From G963691835 sp963691835 (lineage in GTDB: Bacteria; Pseudomonadota; Alphaproteobacteria; Thalassobaculales; Thalassobaculaceae): a DNA stretch of 64,000 nucleotides. Where the stretch lies: contig OY829383.1 of assembly GCA_963691835.1 (NCBI GenBank), forward strand, positions 992,001-1,056,000. The letters run 5' to 3'. A program made the translations under genes and the position numbers. Below the pieces are notes generated by a model. The model did not search any database, was not told where the DNA came from, and saw only the letters and a program-made list of their open reading frames with translations. Below, one piece after another: positions 35,229 to 44,127 of the stretch; within the stretch, counting starts at the first letter, position 1, and every line of letters starts with the position of its first letter.

Positions 35229-36417
35229 CGGCGAACCGGTGTTGCCATTCGGATTCGATCCGGGCCATCCAGGACGGATGCGGCTCCGGCAGAGTGCTGC
35301 CGAGCTCGGTCGGCGACAAGGTTGCAACGCCCCGCGGCAAGGCATCGAATGCGGCGCGGGCGTCAGCGGGCAGAGCGGAAACCGCCAAGACTGTCGGGTC
35401 GCCCCAGACGCGCGGATCCTGCTTCCGGGCTTGGGCCTCGGGCGAGATCAAGAAGTCGGCAATGACTTTCGCTCCGGCTGAGGAGGACGCGTTGTACGGG
35501 ATCGCCACGAAGTGTGTGTTGCCGATGGTCCCGCCTTCCAACACGAACGAGCGAACCGTGTCCGGAAGCTCTCCGTTCTCGATCGCGGTGGAAGCTTCGG
35601 AAGGGTTGAAGGCGAACGCGATATCGATCTCCAGATCCCCGAGGAGCTGGCGCATCGCAGGATAATTCGCCGGGAAGGCGCGTCCCTGGCGCCAAAGGTT
35701 CGGGTGAACCTCTTCCAACCAAGCCCAAAGCGGCGCGGTCGTCGTCGCGAAATCTGACTGGTCCACCGGCTGAGACAGAACGGCCGGATCGGTCGCAAAC
35801 GTGGCGAGCGCTTGTTTGAGGAACGTCGTTCCAACGAAATCCGGGGGTTGCGGATAGGTGAACCGGCCCGGGTTGGCCTTTATCCAAGTTGCGAGCGCCT
35901 TCAGCGAGGTCGGCGGTGCCGGCAGGCTTGCCGTGTCATGGAAGAAAACGAGTTGTGCCATCCCCCAAGGCGATTCCTGGCCGTCGGTGGGGACAGTGAA
36001 ATCGACCCGAACCGTCGGCTTGCCCGCGACGTCGAGGTACTTCGCATTTGGGAGAGATTCCGCCCACGGAGCCGCCAAGAGGCCGTTACGTTTCATCGCG
36101 GCGAAGTTTTCGCCGTTGATCCAGACGAGATCCACAGTCCCGTCGGCGTTCCGGCCTGCCGTCTTCTCAGCGAGTACCCGGCTTACAACGGAGGCCGTAT
36201 CGCTGACTTTTATGTGTTTTAGGGTGACCCCGTAGCGCTCCGCCACTTGGTCGCCGACCCAGGCGATGTAAGCGTTGATACGGTCATCACCGCCCCACGC
36301 ATTGAAATGCACCGTTTGTCCCCGCGCTTCTGAAAGGACGGTATTCCATGCGTCCGCGTTGGCCCGGCCAGAAAACCCGCCCAGTATCAGAACAACGAGG
36401 AAAAAGGCACGCAGCAT
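35218..36417 (-). CDS. ABC importer substrate-binding protein (YnjB-like)
   Basis: A 399-residue periplasmic binding protein started at the ATG at 36417 (GGAGAG six bases upstream), giving MLRAFFLVVLILGGFSGRANADAW as Sec signal peptide. The mature start TVHFNAWGGDDRINAYIAWV and VDLVWINGENFAAMKRNGLL match the YnjB group (extracellular solute-binding family 1). The C-terminal NTHFVAIPYNASSSAGAKVI and LISPEAQARKQDP are also typical. It captures the ligand for the overlapping permease. The ATPase of this set lies 2 kb away on the opposite strand at 38299-38997. Confidence 0.88.
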   Translation of the reverse strand: MLRAFFLVVLILGGFSGRANADAWNTVLSEARGQTVHFNAWGGDDRINAYIAWVGDQVAERYGVTLKHIKVSDTASVVSRVLAEKTAGRNADGTVDLVWINGENFAAMKRNGLLAAPWAESLPNAKYLDVAGKPTVRVDFTVPTDGQESPWGMAQLVFFHDTASLPAPPTSLKALATWIKANPGRFTYPQPPDFVGTTFLKQALATFATDPAVLSQPVDQSDFATTTAPLWAWLEEVHPNLWRQGRAFPANYPAMRQLLGDLEIDIAFAFNPSEASTAIENGELPDTVRSFVLEGGTIGNTHFVAIPYNASSSAGAKVIADFLISPEAQARKQDPRVWGDPTVLAVSALPADARAAFDALPRGVATLSPTELGSTLPEPHPSWMARIESEWQHRFAGGE

Positions 36418-36620
36418 CAGCGACTCTCCAATTGCACGGGAGATCCGGCACCTGGCCCGGACCTGCACGATTCTCATCTCGCCCAGCCATCAGCGGGGAC
36501 GCGCGGGAGCCTACGCGGCGGCGGCGGCAATGTCAGCCCGCGCACGGCGGCAAATTGCCGTAAATCCGTCAATTCTGCGTGGGTCGCCAGATCTGCGTTG
36601 GAAAGCCATCGGCGGCCGGA

Positions 36621-36694
36621 TGGAGCGGGTGATGGGAATCGAACCCACGTATTCAGCTTGGGAAGCTGATGTTCTACCATTGAACTACACCCGC
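36621..36694 (-). tRNA. tRNA-Gly(CCC)
   Basis: The complement folds as a cloverleaf: 7-bp acceptor stem GCGGGTG/CACCCGC, a D arm around TTCAATGGTAGAA, the anticodon stem TCAGC/GCTGA with loop TTCCCAA (anticodon CCC, reading GGG) and the T arm GTGGGTTCGATTCCCAT. The CCA end is encoded (36621-36623 in complement). It lies between the divergent binding-protein gene and the RTX gene. Confidence 0.95.
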
Positions 36695-36862
36695 CCGGGC
36701 GTCGCCGGTACGGTCAATCTGGCGAACCGGGGCTCGTTGTGCAAGAGGGCAAGCAGAACGCCCGAAGCAATTGATATGGCATGACTCGTGCATAGTCCGC
36801 ACCGAGATTCATCTGGCCAAGAAAACGGCATCGAACCGTTGGCCGCGGGAGAGTGAAGCGCC

Positions 36863-38299
36863 ATGAGCACGACGTCCACCGTCAGCAACCTCGGGACAGT
36901 TGCGGCCGGATCCGGCAGCGACACCCTGATCATCAACGGCGGCGTGGTCGTCACGGACTCGCTTTCCGCGATCACAGGCTATTCGACCATCACCGTCACC
37001 TCCAACGGCGCACACGTCATCACCCTTCCGTCGACCATCCTGGGGTCAACCACGACCACCGGAACGGTCACGTTGTCGGCCACGAGTACGTTGGGGACAA
37101 CGATCAGTGCGGCCAGCTTCGTCGGGACCACCATCAAGATCGGTATCACCGCGTCAGACGCTGCGGACTCGGTCACGGGCGGCCCGGATGACGATACGAT
37201 CAGCGGCGGCTTCGGCAATGACGTGATCTACGCCGGCTCAGGCGTCGGCGACGACATTGTCTACGGCGCTGACGGTACGGATACGATCACTGGCGGCTCG
37301 GGGAACGACTCTCTCTACGGCGGTACGGAGAACGACGTCGTCTACGGCAATATCGGCATCGATGTCTTGTACGGCGAAGGCGGGTTCGATCTCCTTTATG
37401 GCGGTGCCGGCAACGATGTCCTCTATGGCAGCAGCAGCGATGACACTCTTTTGGGCGGAACGGGCACCGACACGCTGTCAGGTGGAGCAGACAACGATGT
37501 TCTCTCCGGAAGCGGCGACGATGACATCCTTTACGGCGGCGAGGGCAACGACAGTCTCTTCGGTAACACCGGCATCGACTCCCTCTTCGGTGGAACCGGC
37601 GCGGACACGCTGTTCGGTGGCCAGGGCAACGACGTTCTGGCGGGCGGCGTGGACTCGGATTCACTCTTCGGCGGCGTGGGCAGCGACACGCTGACCGGCG
37701 GCAGCGGCAACGACGTGCTCTACGGAAATGCAGGCTCCGACGTTCTGATCGGCGGCGCGGATACCGACTCCCTGTTCGGTGGCAGCGACGACGACTTTCT
37801 GTCGGGCGGCGCCAGCAATGATCTGCTCTACGGAAACGCGGGCGGGGATGTCCTCAGCGGCGGCGACGGCAGCGACTTCCTCTATGGTGGCAGCGGGGGC
37901 GATCAGATCTATGGTGGTGTCGGCGACGACCTCATTTACGGCAATGCCGGGATCGACCTCATTGTCGGGGGGGATGGGTCGGATTCCCTCTACGGCGGCC
38001 AGGGTGCCGATATCATTTCCGCTGGTGCCGGTACCGACGTGATCGACGGCGGTTCGGGCGACGACCGGATCGTTCTGGGCAGCGATGGCGACACCATCAT
38101 CTTCAAGACCGGGTTCGGCTCGGATGTGGTGGCCAGCTTTGACGTTGGAACCGATCGTATTCTAACTGACCAGAGCTTCACCGACGCCGCTGTCGTGGCG
38201 TCCGGCAGCAATACCGTTTTCGTGTTCTCTGATGGAAGCACCCTCACTCTCGAGAGTGTCACGGTCTCCGATGCCAGTAGCGTCTTCGGGATCATCTAG
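36863..38299 (+). CDS. RTX (hemolysin-type Ca2+-binding repeat) protein
   Basis: A 478-residue acidic protein. Residues ~1-105 are Ser/Thr/Ala-rich beta structure (SDTLIINGGVVVTDSLSAIT), residues ~110-400 consist of about thirty GGxGxDxLx-type repeats binding calcium, and ~405-478 form the non-repeat tail (DTIIFKTGFGSDVVASFDVG onwards) that would carry the type I secretion signal. No catalytic domain is visible. Its TAG stop shares its last base with the GTG start of the ABC ATPase gene (TAGTG), so the two are translationally coupled although they are unrelated in known function. No type I exporter genes are in the window. Confidence 0.87.
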   Translation: MSTTSTVSNLGTVAAGSGSDTLIINGGVVVTDSLSAITGYSTITVTSNGAHVITLPSTILGSTTTTGTVTLSATSTLGTTISAASFVGTTIKIGITASDAADSVTGGPDDDTISGGFGNDVIYAGSGVGDDIVYGADGTDTITGGSGNDSLYGGTENDVVYGNIGIDVLYGEGGFDLLYGGAGNDVLYGSSSDDTLLGGTGTDTLSGGADNDVLSGSGDDDILYGGEGNDSLFGNTGIDSLFGGTGADTLFGGQGNDVLAGGVDSDSLFGGVGSDTLTGGSGNDVLYGNAGSDVLIGGADTDSLFGGSDDDFLSGGASNDLLYGNAGGDVLSGGDGSDFLYGGSGGDQIYGGVGDDLIYGNAGIDLIVGGDGSDSLYGGQGADIISAGAGTDVIDGGSGDDRIVLGSDGDTIIFKTGFGSDVVASFDVGTDRILTDQSFTDAAVVASGSNTVFVFSDGSTLTLESVTVSDASSVFGII

Positions 38300-38997
38300 T
38301 GGCGGGTGATGCAGGTCTCCAACTGGCCGGGGTTACCGTCTCGATTGAGGGCAGACCTTTGTTCGAGCCTCTGTCGCTCGATGTCGGTCCGGGACAGATC
38401 GTCACCGTGAAAGGGCCAAGCGGCTCCGGTAAGTCCAGCCTGCTCGACGCGATTTGCGGGACCACGGCAGCCGGCGTGTCGGTCGCGGGTGGCATTGCTC
38501 TCAATGGCCGGAACCTCTCGGATACAGCGGCGCATACGCGCCGGATTGGTCTGTTGTTCCAGGACGATCTGCTCTTCCCGCATCTGTCGGTCGCGGACAA
38601 CCTCGCGTTCGGTCTTTCGGAGACCGTGTCAGGCCGGGCAGAAAGACGGAAGAGGGTGTCGGAAGCCCTCGCCGACGCGGATCTCAACGGCTTTGAAGAC
38701 CGTGATCCGGCAACCCTGTCGGGCGGTCAACGTGCGCGCGTCGCCTGCATGCGAACGCTCCTGTCAGAACCGGAGGCGCTTCTGCTGGATGAACCATTCT
38801 CCCGGCTCGACGTCGCTTTGCGGGAGCGTTTCCGGCGGTTTGTTTTCGAACGCTCGCGGGCGCGGCAACTCCCCTGCCTTCTCGTCACGCACGATCCGGA
38901 AGATGCCAGCGCCGCAGGGGGTCCCGTCATAACACTGGAACCGTACATAACTACTCAATCGGACCAAGGCATCGGTTCAACAAAGGCCAATAGGTGA
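38299..38997 (+). CDS. ABC importer ATPase (YnjD-like)
   Basis: A 232-residue ATPase beginning at GTG 38299. Walker A is GPSGSGKSS, the Q-loop LLFQDDLLFPHLSV, the signature LSGGQRAR and Walker B ALLLDEPFSRLD, with the switch histidine in VTHD. The DEPFSRLDVALRERFRRFVF and DPEDASAAGGPVITLE ends are typical of YnjD, the ATPase of YnjBCD importers. It very likely serves the binding protein and permease encoded at 33.5-36.4 kb on the other strand, since no other ATPase is present for them. The intervening RTX gene and tRNA suggest a rearrangement. Confidence 0.88.
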   Translation: MAGDAGLQLAGVTVSIEGRPLFEPLSLDVGPGQIVTVKGPSGSGKSSLLDAICGTTAAGVSVAGGIALNGRNLSDTAAHTRRIGLLFQDDLLFPHLSVADNLAFGLSETVSGRAERRKRVSEALADADLNGFEDRDPATLSGGQRARVACMRTLLSEPEALLLDEPFSRLDVALRERFRRFVFERSRARQLPCLLVTHDPEDASAAGGPVITLEPYITTQSDQGIGSTKANR

Positions 38998-39141
38998 CGG
39001 ATGGGCTCCAAATTGTCATGATCTCGTCCGAACCGAACCAAAAACCTGTACAACAAAAAAGGTTGTGACCGTCTATAGTCGCTGCGAACGATGAGTCTGG
39101 GCGGTCGGAGATTTGCGACCGAAATACTGGAGGGGCACCCG

Positions 39142-39981
39142 ATGAACACGAAACAAACCGCCATTGCAGGCCTCATGGTGCTTGGCCTGAGCGCGTGCGG
39201 CACGATGGAGATCGACGAAGTTCGTACGGTCGAGCCGGCAGGCGCAGACTTCAATAAGGCGCTCACGCGTGAGTATCAGGAACTCTCCCGCTTCGAGGCG
39301 GATGAGATGTTCGACTGGATCGATGCTGCCGAGTACGCGCGGAAGGGTCTGGCCGCCGCACGCGGGGAAGCGGTTCCGCCGTTCGAGCTGAAGGACTGGA
39401 ACCTTCCGGCAGACAAGGTGGATGAGTTGGCAGACGCCCGGGCGACCCTGATGGATCTCTTTGCGAAAGGGGCCCGGGAAAGGCTTCCGGCTGCCGCTGC
39501 CGATGCTCAAGGCAAGTTCGACTGCTGGGTTGAGCAGCAGGAGGAGAACCACCAGTTCGATCACATCGCCGCCTGCCGGGAGGCTTTCTACGCAGCTATC
39601 GACATCCTGAAAGAGGAAGACACTGGCGGAGACACCATGGGCACAGTTCTGCCGCCCAAGTTCCACGTGATCTTCTTCGAGTGGGATTCTGATGAACTGG
39701 ACCGCGTCGGCTACAAGGTGCTCGACAACGCCGTTGCGGCGATCAACGCCCACAACAGCAGCGCCACCATCGTTGGTCATGCGGACAGCTCCGGCTCGAA
39801 AGCATACAACGACAAGCTTTCCGAGCGGCGGTCCATGAATGTTCGACAGGCCATCATCGATGAGGGCATTGCCGCTGGTAAGCTGACCGCGACGCACCGT
39901 GGCGAGGCCGACCTTGCCGTTCCGACCGATGACGGTGTCAAGATGCGGGCCAATCGCCGGGCGACCATTATCATCGACTGA
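39142..39981 (+). CDS. OmpA-like lipoprotein
   Basis: A 279-residue lipoprotein started at ATG 39142 (GGAGGGG upstream): MNTKQTAIAGLMVLGLSACG has a lipobox with Cys19. Residues ~30-170 are helical and unassigned. The C-terminal OmpA domain (residues ~175-279) shows VIFFEWDSDELDRVGYKVLD, GHADSSGSKAYNDKLSERRS and ANRRATIII, with the Asp and Arg that bind peptidoglycan diaminopimelate. It tethers the outer membrane to peptidoglycan. It is monocistronic, followed by two strong hairpins. Confidence 0.9.
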   Translation: MNTKQTAIAGLMVLGLSACGTMEIDEVRTVEPAGADFNKALTREYQELSRFEADEMFDWIDAAEYARKGLAAARGEAVPPFELKDWNLPADKVDELADARATLMDLFAKGARERLPAAAADAQGKFDCWVEQQEENHQFDHIAACREAFYAAIDILKEEDTGGDTMGTVLPPKFHVIFFEWDSDELDRVGYKVLDNAVAAINAHNSSATIVGHADSSGSKAYNDKLSERRSMNVRQAIIDEGIAAGKLTATHRGEADLAVPTDDGVKMRANRRATIIID

Positions 39982-39988
39982 TGAAGAT

Positions 39989-40014
39989 CCGGGCGCGGTG
40001 AAGATCGCGCCCGG
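39989..40014 (+). terminator. GC-rich hairpin after OmpA-like gene
   Basis: CCGGGCGCG and CGCGCCCGG form a perfect 9-bp stem around an 8-base loop, seven bases after the stop codon. There is no T-run behind it, so it may act together with the next hairpin. Confidence 0.55.
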
Positions 40015-40030
40015 TAGATTCTCCGTGATT

Positions 40031-40064
40031 CCGGCCGCGAGAGGCATCTCGCGGCCGGTTCTCT
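40031..40064 (+). terminator. Strong hairpin with weak T-tract
   Basis: A perfect 12-bp stem (CCGGCCGCGAGA with its complement at 40047-40058) around a GGCA loop, followed by TTCTCT. The stability is very high and the T-tract poor. It most likely ends the lipoprotein transcript. Confidence 0.7.
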
Positions 40065-40134
40065 ATGGACACCGGCGCTAATCCCTCTAAATGAATAGGG
40101 GACTAAGAGGCTGAATGGCTTAGGGGACCGACGG

Positions 40135-40527
40135 GTGTACTCGGAGACTACCCGCAACATCAAAGTGTCGGTAACGCCGATCTACCTGGAGGAGCAGTCT
40201 TCGCCGGGAGAGGATCACTACGTCTGGGCCTACCGGGTGCTGATCGAGAACGACGGCAGCGGGGCCGTCCGACTCCGAACCAGGAACTGGCGCATCACTG
40301 ACGCGCTCGGCGTGACACAGGAAGTGAGAGGGCCTGGCGTGGTGGGGGAGCAGCCCTTGTTGGAGCCCGGAGAGCAGTTCGAGTACACGAGCGGCACGCC
40401 GCTCAAGACGCCATCCGGCATCATGGTCGGCAGCTATGAGATGGAAGACGAGACCGGCGAGAGGTTTGACGTCGCGGTACCCGCTTTCTCGCTCGACAGC
40501 CCACACGAACACAAACGACTGAACTGA
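40135..40527 (+). CDS. apaG: ApaG protein
   Basis: A 130-residue protein of the ApaG family, started at GTG with GGGG upstream. VWAYRVLIENDGSGAVRLRT, RNWRITDALGV, VRGPGVVGEQPLLEPGEQFE and YTSGTPLKTPSGIMVGSYEM are near-consensus ApaG segments; the fold is an immunoglobulin-like beta-sandwich. Its biochemical role is debated (linked with Co2+ and Mg2+ efflux and with Ap4A metabolism). It lies 104 bases upstream of folE on the same strand. Confidence 0.95.
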   Translation: MYSETTRNIKVSVTPIYLEEQSSPGEDHYVWAYRVLIENDGSGAVRLRTRNWRITDALGVTQEVRGPGVVGEQPLLEPGEQFEYTSGTPLKTPSGIMVGSYEMEDETGERFDVAVPAFSLDSPHEHKRLN

Positions 40528-40631
40528 TTGAAATTATTGGGATACCAGAAAATGGCCCCAAAAAAAGCACGTGGTCGCTCGGGCCTCGTTGATCTCCCTA
40601 CGGAGACTGTGCGTAAGAGGAGCGCATAACC

Positions 40632-41303
40632 ATGAACGACAGTCTGGATCTGACGACCGCCGAGGAGACCACAAGCATGTCGCCCTATGACAGCCCTGTC
40701 CCTGTGACCCGCCTGCGAGATGACGGCGGACGTCCGTCCCGCCCCAGCCGTGATCAAGCCGAGGCGGCCGTTCGGACCCTCATCGAATGGATTGGCGACG
40801 ATCCGGACCGGGAAGGCCTGCTGGACACACCCAAGCGGGTGGTGAAGGCCTATGAGGAACTCTTCGCCGGCTACGGCGAGGATCCGAAGGAAATTCTGGA
40901 GCGGACCTTCGAAGACGCCGAAGGCTATGAGGAGATGGTCATCCTCCGGGATATCCGTCTCGAGTCCTTCTGCGAGCATCATATTCTCCCGATCATCGGC
41001 AAGGTCCACGTGGCCTACATCCCGAACGGCCGGGTTGTCGGCGTCAGCAAGCTGGCGCGTGTGGTCGAGATGTACGGCAAGCGGCTTCAGATCCAGGAGA
41101 AACTGACCGCCCAGGTCGCGAACGCCATTCAATCTGTTCTGGATGCCAAAGGTGTTGCGGTCATCGTCGACGCGGCCCACCAGTGCATGACCACCCGCGG
41201 CGTCCATAAGCCGGGCGTCAGCATGATCACGAAACGCTTCACGGGCGTGTTCGAGAAGGACGCGGAGGTCCGCCGGGAGTTCTTCGAGCTCGTGCGGGGC
41301 TGA
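40632..41303 (+). CDS. folE: GTP cyclohydrolase I
   Basis: A 223-residue FolE with GAGGAG upstream. The catalytic core shows [20 protein letters not shown], zinc ligands in [20 protein letters not shown] and in HQCMTTRG, and [20 protein letters not shown]. The first ~50 residues are a variable extension. It turns GTP into 7,8-dihydroneopterin triphosphate for folate (and queuosine) synthesis; all three zinc ligands of the zinc-dependent type are present. A clear rho-independent terminator follows. Confidence 0.96.
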   Translation: MNDSLDLTTAEETTSMSPYDSPVPVTRLRDDGGRPSRPSRDQAEAAVRTLIEWIGDDPDREGLLDTPKRVVKAYEELFAGYGEDPKEILERTFEDAEGYEEMVILRDIRLESFCEHHILPIIGKVHVAYIPNGRVVGVSKLARVVEMYGKRLQIQEKLTAQVANAIQSVLDAKGVAVIVDAAHQCMTTRGVHKPGVSMITKRFTGVFEKDAEVRREFFELVRG

Positions 41304-41327
41304 TAGCCCGAGTCAAAGCAGACATGA

Positions 41328-41356
41328 CGGGGCCGGTGAACGCCGAGCCCCGTTTT
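41328..41356 (+). terminator. Rho-independent terminator after folE
   Basis: ACGGGGC-CGG stem pairs with CCG and GCCCCGT, with a bulged A, and is followed directly by TTTT and GATT. It lies 25 bases after the folE stop codon. Confidence 0.75.
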
Positions 41357-41450
41357 GATTCCCGGAAATCCCCGGCCGCGCAGCCTTCTCTGGACAAAGC
41401 GCGCCGCCGTAGCTGATCCTGGACTTGGTCGATGCCGTCAGGGGGCGGGA

Positions 41451-42899
41451 ATGGCGCTGGGGCCGGTGCTCCACATTGTCGGACTGCTGTTGGGCTTGGT
41501 GGCGGTGTCGATGGCCGCCCCGGCACTGGTGGATCTGATCTACGGCAATCCGGACTGGCAGGTCTTTGCCGGATCGTCCCTTCTTGTTCTGTTTGTTGCG
41601 GTCTCGCTTTTCTTGTCGACGCGAGGCGCCGGATCGCTCCGGTTGAACCTCCGTCAGGCATTTCTGCTGACTAATCTCTCGTGGCTATCGATCGCGGGGG
41701 CGGCGGCTATCCCCTTCGCCTTCTCCGAGTTGTCCATGTCGGTGGCCGACTCATTCTTTGAGGCGATGTCCGGGATCACGACGACCGGATCGACGGTCAT
41801 CCAGGGGCTGGACGACGCACCTCCTGGCATTCTGTTGTGGCGCGCGATCCTGCAATGGCTCGGCGGGATCGGTATCATCGTCATGGCTCTGGCCGTTCTC
41901 CCGATCCTGAGTGTCGGCGGCATGCAGCTCTTCAAGACCGAGGCGTTCGACACACCGGACAAGGTGCTGCCGAGGGCGGCCCAACTCGCAAGCGGTCTCG
42001 GGGGTATGTATCTGTTCCTGACCGCAACATGGGCCGTCATGCTTTGGTTCGCGGGCATGAACGGCTTCGACGCCGTGGTTCACGCGATGACGACCATCGC
42101 AACGGGCGGCTTCTCCAGCCGGGACGCCTCCATCGGTTACTACCAGAGTGCGTCGATCGACTGGATCATCACGGCCGGCATGATCGTCGGCAGCCTGCCC
42201 TTCGTTTACTACCTTCGCTTCGCGCAGTTTGAGACCAAGTCTTTCCTTCGGGATACCCAGGTGCGCTGGTTCCTGGCGGTCGTCATCCTGTCGGTCGCTT
42301 TCATGACCATCTGGGTGGCGGTGAATGTCGGACTGCCTCCAGGCGAAGCATTGCGCTACGCCGCCTTCAATCTGATTTCCGTGATGACGGGCACCGGCTA
42401 CGCGACCACGGATTTCGGCGCATGGGGCGGGTTCGCCGTCGTGGTCATGTTCTCACTGATGTTCGTTGGCGGCTGTGCGGGATCCACCACCTGTGGGATC
42501 AAGATCTTCCGCTTCCAGGTACTCGGGGCGACGGCCGCCGTCCAGCTCGGCAAGCTGCTGCGGCCGCATGGTGTGTTCATCCCCTACTACAACCGGAAAC
42601 CGATCCCCGAGGGTGTCTCCGCGGCGGTGATGGGCTTCTTCTTTCTCTACATCTTCTCGTTCATCCTGCTGTCAGCCGCCCTGGCAGCTCTCGGCCTGGA
42701 CTTCATCACGGCCATGTCCGGGGCCGCCACCGCCATCAGCAATGTGGGTCCCGGACTCGGCTACCTGATCGGGCCCGCCGGGAATTTCGACGGCCTCCCG
42801 GATACGGCAAAGTGGCTCCTGGCCTTCGGGATGTTGCTTGGGCGCCTGGAACTGTTCACGATCCTGGTGATGATGTCCCCCGCGTTCTGGCGGAAGTAG
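41451..42899 (+). CDS. trkH: TrkH-type potassium uptake protein
   Basis: A 482-residue membrane protein started at ATG 41451 behind GGGGGCGGGA. The four pore-loop motifs are visible: AMSGITTTGSTV, MTTIATGGFSSRD, MTGTGYATTDFG and ATAISNVGPGLG, plus GGCAGSTTCGIKIFRF of the gating loop. TrkH conducts K+ (or Na+) into the cell with the cytoplasmic TrkA protein, which is not encoded nearby. The gene is followed 32 bases later by the ArgE-like gene. Confidence 0.92.
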   Translation: MALGPVLHIVGLLLGLVAVSMAAPALVDLIYGNPDWQVFAGSSLLVLFVAVSLFLSTRGAGSLRLNLRQAFLLTNLSWLSIAGAAAIPFAFSELSMSVADSFFEAMSGITTTGSTVIQGLDDAPPGILLWRAILQWLGGIGIIVMALAVLPILSVGGMQLFKTEAFDTPDKVLPRAAQLASGLGGMYLFLTATWAVMLWFAGMNGFDAVVHAMTTIATGGFSSRDASIGYYQSASIDWIITAGMIVGSLPFVYYLRFAQFETKSFLRDTQVRWFLAVVILSVAFMTIWVAVNVGLPPGEALRYAAFNLISVMTGTGYATTDFGAWGGFAVVVMFSLMFVGGCAGSTTCGIKIFRFQVLGATAAVQLGKLLRPHGVFIPYYNRKPIPEGVSAAVMGFFFLYIFSFILLSAALAALGLDFITAMSGAATAISNVGPGLGYLIGPAGNFDGLPDTAKWLLAFGMLLGRLELFTILVMMSPAFWRK

Positions 42900-42931
42900 C
42901 CGGACGCACCACCCGAAAGACGGAGCAGGTG

Positions 42932-44119
42932 ATGTCGGCCGCCGCCAAACAGGATACCCAGCTTGAGTCCGCCATCTCCATGATCGACCGTCTTGTCGGG
43001 TACGACACGGTCTCAGCCAAGTCGAATCTGGCCCTGATTGACGATATTGAGGCCTGGGTGAACGGTCAGGGGATCGAGACCCGGCGGACCTGGAACGCGG
43101 ACAAGACCAAGGCCAATCTCTGGTTCACCCTGGGACCGAAGGACCGGGGCGGCGTGATCATCTCCGGCCATGTGGACGTCGTACCCGTCGAAGGGCAGGA
43201 CTGGCATACGGACCCGTTCTCGGTTGTCCGAAAAGACGGCAAGCTCTTCGGCCGAGGCACGACCGACATGAAGGGTTTCGTCGCGACCGCCCTTTCCCTC
43301 GTGCCGGAGATCCGGCAGCGGGACCTCAAAACACCCATCCATTTCGCGATCACCTACGACGAAGAGGTCGGCTGCCTCGGTGTCCGGGAGTTGATCGCGG
43401 ATGTGACGGCCAATCTGCCCCTGCCGAAAGCGGCCATCGTGGGTGAGCCGACGCTGATGAAGATCATCAACGGCCACAAGGGAGGGCGCAGCCTCCGGAC
43501 AACGGTCCATGGCGTCGCCGGCCATTCCAGCGAGCCCCATCGAGGCGCCAATGCCATCATGGCCGCCGCCCACATCATCGTGGAACTCCAGAAGATCCAG
43601 GCGGAGCTTCAAGCGACGACCGAACCGGACAACGGCTTCGATCCGCCGTTCTCGACCATCGGCATCGGCATCATCCGGGGTGGCACGGCCCGGAACATCA
43701 TCCCGGGGACGTGCTGGTTCGATTGGGAAGTCCGCTCCCTGCCGGGTTTCGACGTGGATGCGGTGGAGAGGCGGGTCCGGGACTTCTGCGCGACGGAGAT
43801 CGACCCCGGCCTGAAAGCCGTCTCCCCGGACGCCGGTGTAGAGATCACCCGAAACACCAACGTTCCAGCCCTGGTCCCCACGGACGACGCCGACAGCGAC
43901 CGTTTGATTCGGCACCTTACCGGGCTCAATCATGCGGGCTGCGTGCCGTTCGGAACGGAAGCAGGGCTGTTTCAATCCGCCGGCATTCCGGCCACGGTGT
44001 TCGGCCCTGGCGCGATCCAGCAAGCCCACCAGCCGAACGAGTTCGTTGAGATCTCACAGATCGCGGAGTGCGTCGCGTTTCTGGACAAACTCGTCGACTG
44101 GGCCGAGGCGGGCGACTGA
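42932..44119 (+). CDS. argE: M20 deacetylase, acetylornithine deacetylase type
   Basis: A 395-residue M20 metallohydrolase started at ATG 42932. Metal ligands: the H and D of ISGHVDVVP, the D of RGTTDMKGF, the EE of YDEEVGCLG, the E of IVGEPT and the H of IQQAHQPNE. The dimerisation domain has VHGVAGHSSEPHRGANAI. The sequence is close to the ArgE (Rhizobium-type) branch that deacetylates N-acetylornithine in arginine synthesis, but N-acyl amino acid hydrolases look similar. The next gene, an M24 protein, starts 8 bases after its stop, so the two may degrade a common N-acyl compound. Confidence 0.85.
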   Translation: MSAAAKQDTQLESAISMIDRLVGYDTVSAKSNLALIDDIEAWVNGQGIETRRTWNADKTKANLWFTLGPKDRGGVIISGHVDVVPVEGQDWHTDPFSVVRKDGKLFGRGTTDMKGFVATALSLVPEIRQRDLKTPIHFAITYDEEVGCLGVRELIADVTANLPLPKAAIVGEPTLMKIINGHKGGRSLRTTVHGVAGHSSEPHRGANAIMAAAHIIVELQKIQAELQATTEPDNGFDPPFSTIGIGIIRGGTARNIIPGTCWFDWEVRSLPGFDVDAVERRVRDFCATEIDPGLKAVSPDAGVEITRNTNVPALVPTDDADSDRLIRHLTGLNHAGCVPFGTEAGLFQSAGIPATVFGPGAIQQAHQPNEFVEISQIAECVAFLDKLVDWAEAGD

Positions 44120-44127
44120 GGCACGGA

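Noticed and set aside
37190..38060. Short-period DNA repeat that could be mistaken for a CRISPR array
   Set aside because: The repeats are 27 bases long without unique spacers and encode RTX nonapeptides in one open frame.
38299..38997. ABC ATPase as the type I exporter of the RTX protein
   Set aside because: It is a stand-alone importer-type ATPase without a membrane domain and matches YnjD; type I exporters are fused to a membrane domain and have an HlyD partner.
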